Shown here: in pieces, positions 37,147 through 44,561 of the stretch
How positions within the stretch are numbered: position 1 is the first letter of the stretch
Layout: the number at the start of each line of letters is the position of its first letter
Origin: Paraglaciecola chathamensis S18K6
Lineage (GTDB): Bacteria; Pseudomonadota; Gammaproteobacteria; Enterobacterales; Alteromonadaceae
Assembly (NCBI GenBank): GCA_000314955.1
Contig: BAEM01000053.1
Span: 62,001-126,000 of the forward strand
Direction: 5' to 3'
DNA: 64,000 bases
Position numbers and translations under genes: made by a program
The notes under the pieces: generated by a model
The model's input: the letters and a program-made list of their open reading frames with translations, nothing else
Databases searched by the model: none
What the model was told of the DNA's origin: nothing

Positions 37147-37246
37147 TTCTAACGCCTAATTAACAGGCAAAAAATTGTTGGCTAAAATTAGCGACGAAGG
37201 AGCAAAAGCCAACTGTTTTTTGTCCTTGTTTAATTTCTTGTTATAT
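37147..37246 (-). other. attC site (family 5)
   Basis: TTCTAAC (37147-37153) and GTTATAT (37240-37246) enclose GGCAAAAAATTGTTGGCT / AGCCAACTGTTTTTTGTCC. The arms match those at 42453 and 44562. Confidence 0.8.
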
Positions 37247-37864
37247 TGCAAATTTCTCAACACTATCGACAACATACTTAAAATCATCTTTCTGGTAAAT
37301 TGAGAGCAACTCATAATGAACACCGTTGTAATGAGCTGTGTATTTATTAACAATAGTTTTTGATCTTAATATTAAAGCTTCAATATCATTTACAGTAAGC
37401 GGATATGTTTCCCAGAATGATTATCCTCTTGATACGAGCTTATTGGAAATATGAGCCACTTCATTATTTCTATGTTTTGTATATAGGGTATTTACTAACG
37501 AATCTTTTAGTGAAACCAAAGCAATATCTTGCTCTATTTCGCCCTCGACCAAAGGAACTCTGTTAAATTTATCCATCTCATTAGTCTCAAAGAACTCCTG
37601 TTTACAATGGTGTTTTTTGAATTCTTTAAGCCAACTATTAAGAGTTAAATTGTTATTGTTGGTTTGATCATATATTTTACAGAGTGAACACCTAGTCGCT
37701 TCAAGGTGTGCATTTAAAGTTAACGACCAGAAATTAGGTGATTTATTTATTCCTTTTTTATGCGAAGGAATTGATGCCTTTATTGAGCGATAAAGATCAA
37801 AATGCATGGCAGCAGCTTTTAATTCTTCAACCAGCCGCTCGGTTAAATTATCGAAATTTAGCAC
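37241..37864 (-). pseudogene. HEPN/AbiU2-like cassette gene interrupted by an in-frame stop
   Basis: From GTG 37864, preceded by AAGGA, the frame gives 147 residues with NLTERLVEELKAAAMHFDLY and FWSLTLNAHLEATRCSLCKI, resembling the AbiU2 branch of HEPN proteins. A TAA at 37421-37423 stops it. The same frame continues without further stops for 59 codons (FWETYPLTVNDIEALILRS to VDSVEKFAI) and ends in the attC, where cassette genes normally end. The most likely reading is a full-length gene of about 207 residues broken by one nonsense change. The truncated 147-residue product could still be made. Confidence 0.65.
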
Positions 37865-37879
37865 CAGACTTTCCTTGCA

Positions 37880-37995
37880 ATGTAACACCCCACTAAGGGG
37901 CGATAACACATGGGCTAAAATTAGGAACGAAGTGACGCAGCCCATGCGTTAGCGTCCCAGCGAGCAGCGCGAGCGCCTTTAGTGTTTTGTTATAT
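37880..37995 (-). other. attC site (family 4)
   Basis: ATGTAAC (37880-37886) and GTTATAT (37989-37995) enclose CACATGGGCT / AGCCCATGCG arms; nearly identical to the site at 46318-46425, 8 kb away, although the two cassettes carry unrelated genes. Confidence 0.85.
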
Positions 37996-38310
37996 GGCAA
38001 ACTCTTCGTTTGGTTCTTCTAGTTGTTCCACTTCTTCGAGCCCGCAAATACCATTACCACCGTCAAGATAACGCAGACCAAGATAAACTTGTTCTCCGAT
38101 TTGTTCTGCCTGAATTACGACGGCAGGAGTTCGTTCTCCTGTTTCTTCATTAATCTGAATAACACATGTAGGTAATTTGGCATCCAGTACAAAACTACCC
38201 TCTGGTATATAGAAAACAGCTAAGCCGTTTTTTACATCCATTTCAGAGGCAACTCGCCCTGATATGTGAGGTAAGGTATTCCAATTGTCAGGTTTGAATG
38301 AGTCCCACAT
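37990..38310 (-). CDS. Cassette protein, 106 residues, unknown
   Basis: A soluble, acidic protein (MWDSFKPDNWNTLPHISG, a central FVLDAKLPTCVIQINEETGE, a C-terminal GLEEVEQLEEPNEEFAI) with a pattern of short strands and no signal peptide or membrane helix. I do not recognise it. The stop codon lies inside the attC boundary box, as in several neighbouring cassettes, and the gene follows array direction. Confidence 0.6.
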   Translation of the reverse strand: MWDSFKPDNWNTLPHISGRVASEMDVKNGLAVFYIPEGSFVLDAKLPTCVIQINEETGERTPAVVIQAEQIGEQVYLGLRYLDGGNGICGLEEVEQLEEPNEEFAI

Positions 38311-38322
38311 GTTTAACTTTCC

Positions 38323-38397
38323 ATATAACGCCCCAAGCAGGGGATTTTATGAGCGTTGTTCAGCGAGTAAAATTCCTGCTGGCTTGGTTTGTTATGT
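38323..38397 (-). other. attC site (family 2)
   Basis: ATATAAC (38323-38329) and GTTATGT (38391-38397) enclose CAGGGGATTTTATGAGCG / CAGCGAGTAAAATTCCTG; related to the pair at 39582 and 39932. Confidence 0.8.
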
Positions 38398-38415
38398 TTG
38401 AAAGCTAAAAACATC

Positions 38416-38736
38416 CTACGTTCCAAAATGAACACTATCTGGGCACGTCGTATCAAAATTACTTGTTACTTTCGCGTTATTTGGTTGGTAGTAGATAATT
38501 TGGTTTTTGGACACTGACTCTATTTTGTAATTGTATTTTTTCAAAACTAAATACTGCTTATAACAAGTGGTGCCGAGAATCGTCAAGGCCAACTCATCTT
38601 CAGTAAGGTGCCCCCAAGTAGACATGATTTTCTGTGACTCAAAAAAGTCTAATTCTTGCTTTGTGAATCCCTTTTCGGTCGATTTACATGCGAGCAAGCT
38701 AAAAATTGTAATTGCCAATAATACAAGGGTTCTCAT
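38416..38736 (-). CDS. Cassette lipoprotein, unknown
   Basis: This 106-residue protein begins MRTLVLLAITIFSLLACKST, a lipoprotein signal with the acylated cysteine at residue 17. The mature part is soluble with two further cysteines (TTCYKQ and TTCPDS) that could pair in the periplasm. A good AAGGAA site precedes the ATG. No family is recognised. Being anchored to the envelope it may modify surface or periplasmic properties. Confidence 0.65.
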   Translation of the reverse strand: MRTLVLLAITIFSLLACKSTEKGFTKQELDFFESQKIMSTWGHLTEDELALTILGTTCYKQYLVLKKYNYKIESVSKNQIIYYQPNNAKVTSNFDTTCPDSVHFGT

Positions 38737-38751
38737 TGGTTTCCTTCTTAA

Positions 38752-38852
38752 ACATAACGCTCCGTTAAGGGGCGCATAATGCGTGGTTATAATCGTGAGG
38801 AACGAACGTCAACCACGCGTTAGACGTCCATGCCTTAAACGGCTTGTTAGGT
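38752..38852 (-). other. attC site
   Basis: ACATAAC (38752-38758) and GTTAGGT (38846-38852) enclose GCGTGGTTATAATCG / TCAACCACGCG arms; no close sister site in the window. Confidence 0.8.
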
Positions 38853-39161
38853 ACAACTTGCCAATAATTGCTGTTGTAACTTTGTATTTTCACAACCAAT
38901 AACTTCTAACCCGATAACTTTGTTTTTAGTTGAGTAAGTTAACATAACTGTATATTCAGCATTGCCTGTGGGAAACGTATCTTCGATTTCTTCGGAGTTA
39001 TACCCCATAAACTCAATTGTAAATGCAGAGTCGTCCGAAGCAAATGAACTACAGGATAGAATTTCACATGTATCTAGTTGCTTAGCAAAATTCTTTTCAC
39101 CTTCATCAATTAATGACGCTTTTACTTCGTTAAATAGATCAGCTAGCTCTTCCTTAAACAC
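38847..39161 (-). CDS. Cassette protein, 104 residues, unknown
   Basis: A soluble acidic protein (FKEELADLFNEVKASLIDEG, then SDDSAFTIEFMGYNSEEIED and a C-terminal VIGCENTKLQQQLLAS). The pattern is an N-terminal helix, a strand-rich middle and a short terminal helix, with three cysteines. I choose GTG 39161 since GGAGG lies 5 bases ahead; a TTG three bases earlier is also possible. No family recognised. Stop codon falls in the attC. Confidence 0.55.
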   Translation of the reverse strand: MFKEELADLFNEVKASLIDEGEKNFAKQLDTCEILSCSSFASDDSAFTIEFMGYNSEEIEDTFPTGNAEYTVMLTYSTKNKVIGLEVIGCENTKLQQQLLASCT

Positions 39162-39176
39162 CAAATCCTCCGTTGT

Positions 39177-39293
39177 ACCTAACGGCCCGCATAACGGGCA
39201 AAAATACGTAGGCTACAATACCAAGCGAAGCGCAGGGAGCCTACGTGTTTTTGTCCCTAGCGAGCGCAGCGAGTGTTAATGCGTTTGTTAGGT
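39177..39293 (-). other. attC site (family 1)
   Basis: ACCTAAC (39177-39183) and GTTAGGT (39287-39293) are perfect boundary boxes. The arms TACGTAGGCTACAATACC / GGGAGCCTACGTG match the sites at 35599 and 43459. Confidence 0.88.
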
Positions 39294-39298
39294 ATACA

Positions 39299-39565
39299 TT
39301 ACTCACCGTACTCTGATAAGTACAGCTTGATACCTAGACGCCCCATTATAGACATTGCTTCTGGTGACAATATTGCCCCGCCACCACATGCATTCTCTCT
39401 TACAGTAAAACCAAGATCTGCTATGTACTTTGCTGGTGCAAGATTGAGAGGATTTGTGAGAAGCCAGAATTCTAGTGCTTCTATCTGAGATGGTAATTCC
39501 CAATCACCTTCTGCAAGGTGAGCTAATTTTTCACCTGAACCATCTACTTTGACATAAATTGGCAC
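39299..39565 (-). CDS. Cassette protein, 88 residues, unknown
   Basis: Starts at GTG 39565 with AAGGAAGG 4 bases upstream. A soluble protein with VKVDGSGEKLAHLAEGDWEL, a helix around SQIEALEFWLLTNP and a glycine-rich ENACGGGAILSPEAM loop before a final helix. The layout suggests a compact alpha/beta fold. I do not recognise a family. Oriented with the array and ending just outside the attC. Confidence 0.55.
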   Translation of the reverse strand: MPIYVKVDGSGEKLAHLAEGDWELPSQIEALEFWLLTNPLNLAPAKYIADLGFTVRENACGGGAILSPEAMSIMGRLGIKLYLSEYGE

Positions 39566-39581
39566 TGAACCTTCCTTGTAT

Positions 39582-39659
39582 ACCTAACGCTTAACATATG
39601 GGGATTTTAGGAGCGCTTTTTCAGCGAGTAAAATTCCCACCATGATGTTTTTGTTAGGT
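39582..39659 (-). other. attC site (family 2)
   Basis: ACCTAAC (39582-39588) and GTTAGGT (39653-39659) enclose GGGGATTTTAGGAGCG / CAGCGAGTAAAATTCCC. Identical over nearly its whole length to the next site at 39932. Confidence 0.88.
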
Positions 39660-39663
39660 GCAC

Positions 39664-39861
39664 TCACTGCGCAAAACCAATAATTTGAAGTACATTGATT
39701 ATGATGAGCAACACACCAATTATTATTAAAGCATTTGGTGAAACCATTGTTTTCTGATTAGTTAAGTTAGATTTTAACGCTTTACCACGCATAACCAAAT
39801 AGCCACCCAAACAGACCAAAATAAGATTAATTACGACACCAGCTAAAAAGTGAGAATCCAT
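39664..39861 (-). CDS. Cassette membrane peptide, 65 residues
   Basis: Two predicted helices (LAGVVINLILVCLGGYLVM and PNALIIIGVLLIIINVLQII) joined by a basic loop (RGKALKSNLTNQK). No family is recognised. It is the smallest cassette protein here. It starts 70 bases after the preceding attC boundary, so it may have its own promoter in that AT-rich leader. Confidence 0.55.
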   Translation of the reverse strand: MDSHFLAGVVINLILVCLGGYLVMRGKALKSNLTNQKTMVSPNALIIIGVLLIIINVLQIIGFAQ

Positions 39862-39931
39862 TAAAAGTTAATCCTTAGCAAATAATTATGAGAGTATTTT
39901 GTTAAATTAATCCAACTGCTAACTGCATTGC

Positions 39932-40009
39932 ACCTAACGCTTAACATATGGGGATTTTAGGAGCGCTTTTTCAGCGAGTAAAATTCCCACCATGATGTTT
40001 TTGTTATGT
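39932..40009 (-). other. attC site (family 2)
   Basis: ACCTAAC (39932-39938) and GTTATGT (40003-40009); the 78-base body is practically the same as 39582-39659, so adjacent cassettes share one attC sequence. Confidence 0.88.
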
Positions 40010-40285
40010 TTTCTTGTTGCACTTAGGACAAACATTTGGTGTTTCTGTAAACCCTATATTATTAATACCAATTGCGATTTTGTGACCACAATGATTACAT
40101 TTTTGATAACTTGAAAATGCATAAATTATCATGGCTAAAATTGGTCCAATACCAAACCACAAAATACTAAATATAATTCTACCGTTACTAGCCTGGATTA
40201 TCACATTACCTGCAACAAACCCACCGACCAAAACGATGCCCATCACGAATCGCCAAAATGTAGCCCTTTGATAAATGCTAAACAT
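40004..40285 (-). CDS. Cassette membrane protein with zinc-ribbon tail
   Basis: This 93-residue protein has two helices (FVMGIVLVGGFVAGNVII and IFSILWFGIGPILAMIIYAF) followed by a cytoplasmic tail with two CxxC pairs (CNHCGH and CPKCNKKT) spaced like a zinc ribbon. No named family is recognised. The paired cysteines suggest metal binding next to the membrane. The stop codon is within the attC. Confidence 0.62.
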   Translation of the reverse strand: MFSIYQRATFWRFVMGIVLVGGFVAGNVIIQASNGRIIFSILWFGIGPILAMIIYAFSSYQKCNHCGHKIAIGINNIGFTETPNVCPKCNKKT

Positions 40286-40297
40286 GCTTACCTGAAA

Positions 40298-40397
40298 ACA
40301 TAACGCCGCAATAAGCGGATTAAAATTGTGGGTTATACTGTGTAGCGAAGCGAAACGTAACCCACTGTTTTAGTTCAGTTTAATTGCCTTGTTAGCT
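40298..40397 (-). other. attC site
   Basis: ACATAAC (40298-40304) and GTTAGCT (40391-40397) enclose TTGTGGGTTATACTG / AACGTAACCCACTG arms. Confidence 0.82.
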
Positions 40398-41483
40398 CTT
40401 TGCGGATATTTGCTCAATGGTCAAACTTGAACCCAGCTCAGATTCTGTATCATATTCTAAACTTGCATCTATATATAAGCGGAAGATAAATGATAGTTTC
40501 ACAACATCGCCATCTATTTCAATGTTATATATTGATTTAATCGATTCTATTTCATCTACATGTTGCTTGAATTCTATTAAATCAATTGTTACGACCAAAT
40601 CAACTCTGCGCATCTCGTAGAAGCAACTAATATAAACACTTTTCTCTGGAAGGCGGCTAACGTAATGAACTTCATGATCTTCTACCCCCTCAAAAATATC
40701 AGGAACAATCTCTATTACATCAGTTAACTTATCAGAAAACACCTGTGTACCTAATAAATCGCTAATATCATTGTTTTTCATATTTTTAAGATAACTTTCT
40801 GTTTCTTCAATCAGAAAATCTTCTAAGTCATCAAGTATTTCTTCACGATTAAAGGCGTGTTCAATTTTATCAACATTCTCTTTTATAAAATCGAAAATAT
40901 TTAAGTACGGCTTGACTGTTGCCGTAATGCCAGTTTCGTCAATGTCTTTTTGCAAATCGTCATTAAAAGATAGAAGCTTATTTTTCTTTTCAAAGAAATC
41001 ATGCTTATTGTTTGTAATGAATGCAATTTCACCTTCAACATTATGTGCTTTCAAATAACGTAAAAATGAAAGCCAGATCAAAGTGTCTCGGTAACCTTTC
41101 TCTTCACCAGTAAATGGTTTTACTAATTTCAACGCTCTTTCAACAACTTGTCTATGTGGCACCTCATCGTATGAAATATTTTCAATACAATTAACCTTGT
41201 TTTTTAATATCGATTGAACGTCATACCGAGCTATCCCCAAGCTTTCAATCGAAAAATCGACATCTCGCTTGTTGAGCTTATTAACTCTGTTAATCAACCT
41301 ATCAATCTCAGTTGTTGTTTCTACCAACTCTCGCTCACGAATATTATTCACTTCCTGAGCGACTAAATTTGATAATAAAAGGTCAAATTCTTCATTATTT
41401 AAATAATGAAACAATAGTTTGAAATTTGCATTATCGACGAACCAGTTGTTGTACAATGCATTTGTGTCTAGAAAAACTTTCAT
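40392..41483 (-). CDS. PIN-domain protein (DUF4935-like), large cassette gene
   Basis: At 363 residues this is the largest cassette product. It starts at ATG 41483 (MKVFLDTNALYNNW); the frame extends upstream only into attC sequence. PIN nuclease acidic residues are seen in FLDTNALY (first Asp), a helix with VAQEVNN, GYRDTLIWL (second Asp region) and AFITNNKHDFF (Asn/Asp). A C-terminal part of about 190 residues has no known domain. PIN/DUF4935 proteins are predicted RNases. No antitoxin is beside it. Low GC content compared with the backbone fits recent capture. Confidence 0.72.
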   Translation of the reverse strand: MKVFLDTNALYNNWFVDNANFKLLFHYLNNEEFDLLLSNLVAQEVNNIRERELVETTTEIDRLINRVNKLNKRDVDFSIESLGIARYDVQSILKNKVNCIENISYDEVPHRQVVERALKLVKPFTGEEKGYRDTLIWLSFLRYLKAHNVEGEIAFITNNKHDFFEKKNKLLSFNDDLQKDIDETGITATVKPYLNIFDFIKENVDKIEHAFNREEILDDLEDFLIEETESYLKNMKNNDISDLLGTQVFSDKLTDVIEIVPDIFEGVEDHEVHYVSRLPEKSVYISCFYEMRRVDLVVTIDLIEFKQHVDEIESIKSIYNIEIDGDVVKLSFIFRLYIDASLEYDTESELGSSLTIEQISAKS

Positions 41484-41522
41484 GAACATCTTCTTTGAGT
41501 AAGCTACGAATAAAGTAGAGAG

Positions 41523-41630
41523 AGCTAACTTTCCAATAACGGGCGCAGACATGTGGGGCATAATGGCGAAGCCGCCCCGCGTGTATGCGTCCCAGCGAAC
41601 GTAGTGAGTGAGTTTATTGGCTTGTTAGCT
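41523..41630 (-). other. attC site (family 3)
   Basis: AGCTAAC (41523-41529) and GTTAGCT (41624-41630) are mirror-image boxes. The arms GGGGCATAATGG / GCCGCCCCGCG resemble 36127 and 42010, and the right half matches the remnant at 32645. Confidence 0.85.
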
Positions 41631-41996
41631 GACATTGCCAATAACTACCACCGATTCTTGGTTGATAATGAACTGATATCCAAAAGCTAAGATAATTGCA
41701 AATATACTAAGAATATTTAGATAAAATGACATTTGCTTATAGCTTTTTTCATTGTCTCTTTTGTCGTAGTGGTCAATTACGGTTAACGCCGCGTTTATAG
41801 CACTGGAGACTAATGCTACGCAGAAAAATAGTAACGGCATGCCAGTTAATTCAACAGAACCAGAGCCTCTTACGCCAGGGTAGACCAATACATCGTTAAT
41901 GCCAGCGTAGAAACATATACCGATTAAAAAAAGAGCCCAAATGATATTAAAAATTCGTGTCGAATTAGGGATTTTGTTCGGAGAGTAATCTTCCAT
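41625..41996 (-). CDS. Cassette membrane protein, 123 residues, unknown
   Basis: Three predicted helices (IIWALFLIGICFYAGI, MPLLFFCVALVSSAINAAL, LNILSIFAIILAFGYQFI) with a polar N-terminus and an intervening HYDKRDNEKSYKQ loop. No family is recognised. The gene lies with its stop in the attC and its start just past the next boundary. Confidence 0.6.
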   Translation of the reverse strand: MEDYSPNKIPNSTRIFNIIWALFLIGICFYAGINDVLVYPGVRGSGSVELTGMPLLFFCVALVSSAINAALTVIDHYDKRDNEKSYKQMSFYLNILSIFAIILAFGYQFIINQESVVVIGNVS

Positions 41997-42009
41997 GAAT
42001 CCTCTTGGC

Positions 42010-42118
42010 AGCTAACTTTTAAATAAGGGGCGCAGGCACGTAGGGCATAATGGCGCAGCCGCCCTGCGTGTTTGCGTCCCAGCCCGCGCAGCGGGCGTGC
42101 TTAATTTTTTTGTTATAA
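42010..42118 (-). other. attC site (family 3)
   Basis: AGCTAAC (42010-42016) and GTTATAA (42112-42118) enclose GGGGCGCAGGCACGTAGGGC and its inverse partner CCTGCGTGTTTGCGTCCC. Confidence 0.83.
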
Positions 42119-42149
42119 GCCATTTTAAACACAACCTAGTTTAGCTACG

Positions 42150-42431
42150 TTAATCACCACAGCCACCACCAGAATCTGAACCCTCATTCCCCGAATATAG
42201 ATTGCTACTACCAGAACCGTCCGCAACAGGATTGCGACCTTTTACTTTAGGGTTTATTGAGCGAAGGACAACCAAAGTAATAGCAGGGCCACCTATTGGA
42301 ATAAGCCAATTAACAAGTAAGGTAATAGCTCGAGAGCTATTATTGATAAACAATGTGCTGTTAACAGCTAGAGTATTAAAAAATGCCCAAGCCAAATGAA
42401 CACACACAATCCCAGCTAATAAGTAAACCAT
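42150..42431 (-). CDS. Cassette membrane protein with Gly/Ser tail
   Basis: This 93-residue protein has two helices (LLAGIVCVHLAWAFFNTL and AITLLVNWLIPIGGPAITL) and a low-complexity C-terminus rich in Gly and Ser ending SGGGCGD. The N-terminal part is reminiscent of small phospholipase-D-like membrane leader domains but the match is too weak to name. Oriented with the array. Confidence 0.55.
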   Translation of the reverse strand: MVYLLAGIVCVHLAWAFFNTLAVNSTLFINNSSRAITLLVNWLIPIGGPAITLVVLRSINPKVKGRNPVADGSGSSNLYSGNEGSDSGGGCGD

Positions 42432-42452
42432 GAGTTAGGTTTTCCTGGTGGC

Positions 42453-42550
42453 ATATAACGCCCTAATAATGGGCAAAAAATTGTTGGCTAAAATGTTGAG
42501 GAACGAAAACAGCCAACTGTTTTTTGTCCTTATTAATTAGCTTGTTAGGT
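42453..42550 (-). other. attC site (family 5)
   Basis: ATATAAC (42453-42459) and GTTAGGT (42544-42550); arms GGGCAAAAAATTGTTGGCT / AGCCAACTGTTTTTTGTCC as at 37147 and 44562. Confidence 0.85.
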
Positions 42551-42958
42551 ATACCATGCTACCAAAAACAAACCGATGATTAAAACTAACCAAAGGCAAT
42601 TACTGTATGTAATGTCATTTCGATTAGTTGGTACTTTATGCTCTGGATAAACCATCTTCCACTTACCTTTAGTAGCAAAGTTTAAGAGCATTTGAGGTGT
42701 TACTGGAATTCTACTTACTTTTGCCCATGGTGGTTTAAAAATAAAAGACCAGATATTTACTCCCTCATCTCCTGAGTGAAAATACCAAAGATATTCATCC
42801 ATGTTTACGTTGTACTTGTTTGAATACGCTTCTATTAACTCGTGAAAATCATCACCTGCAACACCAAGTTCATCAGTTATATTGATATTAGGATGAACTT
42901 TTTCGATCTTTGTGCCTGATTCAATAGCTACAAAGTTTAAAATTTCCGCAATATCCAA
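42545..42958 (-). CDS. DUF1493-like (acyl-carrier-like) cassette protein with C-terminal helix
   Basis: This 137-residue protein resembles DUF1493: NINITDELGVAGDDFHELIE has the acyl-carrier-like four-helix pattern, followed by NKYNVNMDEYLWYFHSGDEG. The DSL phosphopantetheine serine is absent (GVAGDD). Unusually a hydrophobic helix (CLWLVLIIGLFLVAWY) ends the protein, tethering it to the membrane. The start appears to be TTG 42958. DUF1493 proteins are common in integron arrays and enterobacterial islands; their role is not established. Confidence 0.68.
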   Translation of the reverse strand: MDIAEILNFVAIESGTKIEKVHPNINITDELGVAGDDFHELIEAYSNKYNVNMDEYLWYFHSGDEGVNIWSFIFKPPWAKVSRIPVTPQMLLNFATKGKWKMVYPEHKVPTNRNDITYSNCLWLVLIIGLFLVAWYT

Positions 42959-42964
42959 AGGTAT

Positions 42965-43065
42965 ACCTAACGCTTTGAATATGGGGCAAATATGAGCGTT
43001 TTGGCCGAAGGCCAGCGAGTATTTGTCCCAGTGAGTTTACGAACAACATAATTCATTTGTTAGGT
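42965..43065 (-). other. attC site (family 6)
   Basis: ACCTAAC (42965-42971) and GTTAGGT (43059-43065) enclose GGGGCAAATATGAGCG / GCGAGTATTTGTCCC, like 33273-33374. Confidence 0.85.
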
Positions 43066-43454
43066 ACACTTTTCCGTATTCTTGTGAATAAATAAAAAGA
43101 AACAAAAATGAATGCAGCGACAAGACCACCATAATAAAACTCTTGGAAAGGAGCTTGATATAATGCGTCATAAAAACTCCCAAACCGAATATTTTCGGCG
43201 CTACCAAGAAAAGTAAAAAACAATATTAATACTAAATAATGGATTCTAGAACTTGGCCCCAATAAGTAACTTACAGTCACGAACAAAAAGCCCATAAGTA
43301 AATCTGGCCATGTACCACAGCCAACAATACTAGTGTTGTTGCTGTGGGAGCAAGCGTCGAAAGCAGGACTAGGAAAAAGCCACAAGCAAAAGAATGCTAT
43401 TGCAAATGCTCCTAGACTCCTTGTGAATGTCAATAAACTTCCTTGAACTTTCAT
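43053..43454 (-). CDS. Cassette membrane protein, 133 residues, unknown
   Basis: Four predicted helices (LGAFAIAFFCLWLF, LLMGFLFVTVSYLL, IHYLVLILFFTFLG, GGLVAAFIFVSFYLF) with a periplasmic-looking DACSHSNNTSIVGCGTW loop that holds two cysteines. No family is recognised. Stop is within the attC and the start is 5 bases from the next boundary, so translation probably relies on the cassette junction sequence. Confidence 0.6.
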   Translation of the reverse strand: MKVQGSLLTFTRSLGAFAIAFFCLWLFPSPAFDACSHSNNTSIVGCGTWPDLLMGFLFVTVSYLLGPSSRIHYLVLILFFTFLGSAENIRFGSFYDALYQAPFQEFYYGGLVAAFIFVSFYLFTRIRKSVPNK

Positions 43455-43458
43455 GTGT

Positions 43459-43575
43459 ACCTAACTTCCCGCATAACGGGCAAATATAAGTAGGCTAAAA
43501 TACCAAGCGAAGCGTAGGGAGCCTACGTGTATTTGTCCCTAGCGAGCGAAGCGAGTGTTAATGCGTTTGTTAGAG
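43459..43575 (-). other. attC site (family 1)
   Basis: ACCTAAC (43459-43465) and GTTAGAG (43569-43575); body nearly the same as 35599 and 39177. Confidence 0.87.
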
Positions 43576-44103
43576 CTACTTACCCTGTTGACGTAAAAAG
43601 TTGAATACTGGTTCTGTTGGTAATAAGTAATTTTCACTTTTTTGTTCAGAATTAATCATATTGTAAACAACTAGTGAGTGTTCGTTTGTGGTATCTATGG
43701 AGCAGCACCAATTATGAATGGAAAAAAAGCTATTGTATCTTTGATTAGCGCAATCTCCATATCCTGTAAAGTCCTCAGCTACGAAAGGTATGAGTAGTAG
43801 CAGGTGTTCTGAACCTAATTCTCTAGTTTCATGAGCATTAATTCCAGTAATATTTAGTAGATCTCCTCTCTCAACATCACCCTTAAAAGGTTCTAAAACT
43901 TCAAACACCGAATAATCCACGTTGCACCTGTTGTCGTTTGTAACAGACGTTTTCGATTCAACAAGTCTTGCATGAAGAACATGAGATGAATATTCGAAAT
44001 TCCATTCAAGATCTAGTCGTTCTGGAGATGACTCGAAAGTACAGCCAGCTAATATTGTTGATATCCCAATTAACAGAAAGCGAAACATCCGATAAATTTC
44101 CAT
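43576..44103 (-). CDS. Cassette lipoprotein, 175 residues, unknown
   Basis: The N-terminus MFRFLLIGISTILAGCTFES (after a few residues) is a clear lipoprotein signal with lipobox LAGC. The mature part is strand-rich with several cysteines (NRCNVDY, GDCANQ, NWCCSID) that may form disulfides. The central VFEVLEPFKGDVERGDLLNI resembles the small beta domains found in tissue-inhibitor-like or SH3-like secreted proteins, but I cannot name the family. Confidence 0.65.
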   Translation of the reverse strand: MEIYRMFRFLLIGISTILAGCTFESSPERLDLEWNFEYSSHVLHARLVESKTSVTNDNRCNVDYSVFEVLEPFKGDVERGDLLNITGINAHETRELGSEHLLLLIPFVAEDFTGYGDCANQRYNSFFSIHNWCCSIDTTNEHSLVVYNMINSEQKSENYLLPTEPVFNFLRQQGK

Positions 44104-44107
44104 GTAG

Positions 44108-44188
44108 CTCTAACGCTTTTGTAAGGGGCGCGCGTTGTTTGCGCGTCCCAGGGTTGCTTGCAACCCGATCTTAACGAACTTGTTAGGT
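44108..44188 (-). other. attC site, short
   Basis: CTCTAAC (44108-44114) and GTTAGGT (44182-44188) enclose GGGGCGCGCGTTGTTTGCGC and GTCCC with an extra hairpin GGGTTGC / GCAACCC. Confidence 0.8.
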
Positions 44189-44207
44189 ACACTTTCTCCC
44201 AAAAGAC

Positions 44208-44555
44208 CTAACATCTCTCAATCCTACCAATAAGTTCATCCGGAAATAATGTTGTCCCCGTTAAATTATCACCGGCCCAATTTGGCCCCAATTTAATGCC
44301 CGCCTCTTTTAACTCTGGAAGCCATTCCTCAACGAAACTATCGAAAGTAAAGCCACAAGGTGTTCCGTTTCCAAATTGATCTAAGCGCTGTAAAGTTCGT
44401 TCGACTCGAGATTCGGTTGACCAAATAGGCAATACCCTTGTTCCGTCTTCCTCTATCCATTCCAAAAACTGGTCCTCTTCAAACTCAATCAACCAAACTT
44501 CTTGATGCTTCTTAACATCTTTACAAAATGCACTAATTTGGGAGCCTAAACTCAT
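44208..44555 (-). CDS. DUF2750 family cassette protein
   Basis: This 115-residue soluble protein starts at ATG 44555 (MSLGSQISAFCKDVKKHQEV), 7 bases past the attC boundary. The pattern VKKHQEVWLIEFEEDQFLEW, VLPIWSTESRVERTL and FVEEWLPELKEAGIKLGPNW is that of DUF2750 (PF11042), an uncharacterised family often found in integron cassettes and beside immunity-type genes. No catalytic motif is visible. Confidence 0.72.
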   Translation of the reverse strand: MSLGSQISAFCKDVKKHQEVWLIEFEEDQFLEWIEEDGTRVLPIWSTESRVERTLQRLDQFGNGTPCGFTFDSFVEEWLPELKEAGIKLGPNWAGDNLTGTTLFPDELIGRIERC

Positions 44556-44561
44556 AGGTGT

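Noticed and set aside
37156-37353. Open reverse frame of 65 codons next to the AbiU2-like gene
   Set aside because: It overlaps the attC and runs in a different frame from the coherent continuation of the AbiU2-like protein; no ribosome site or recognisable product.
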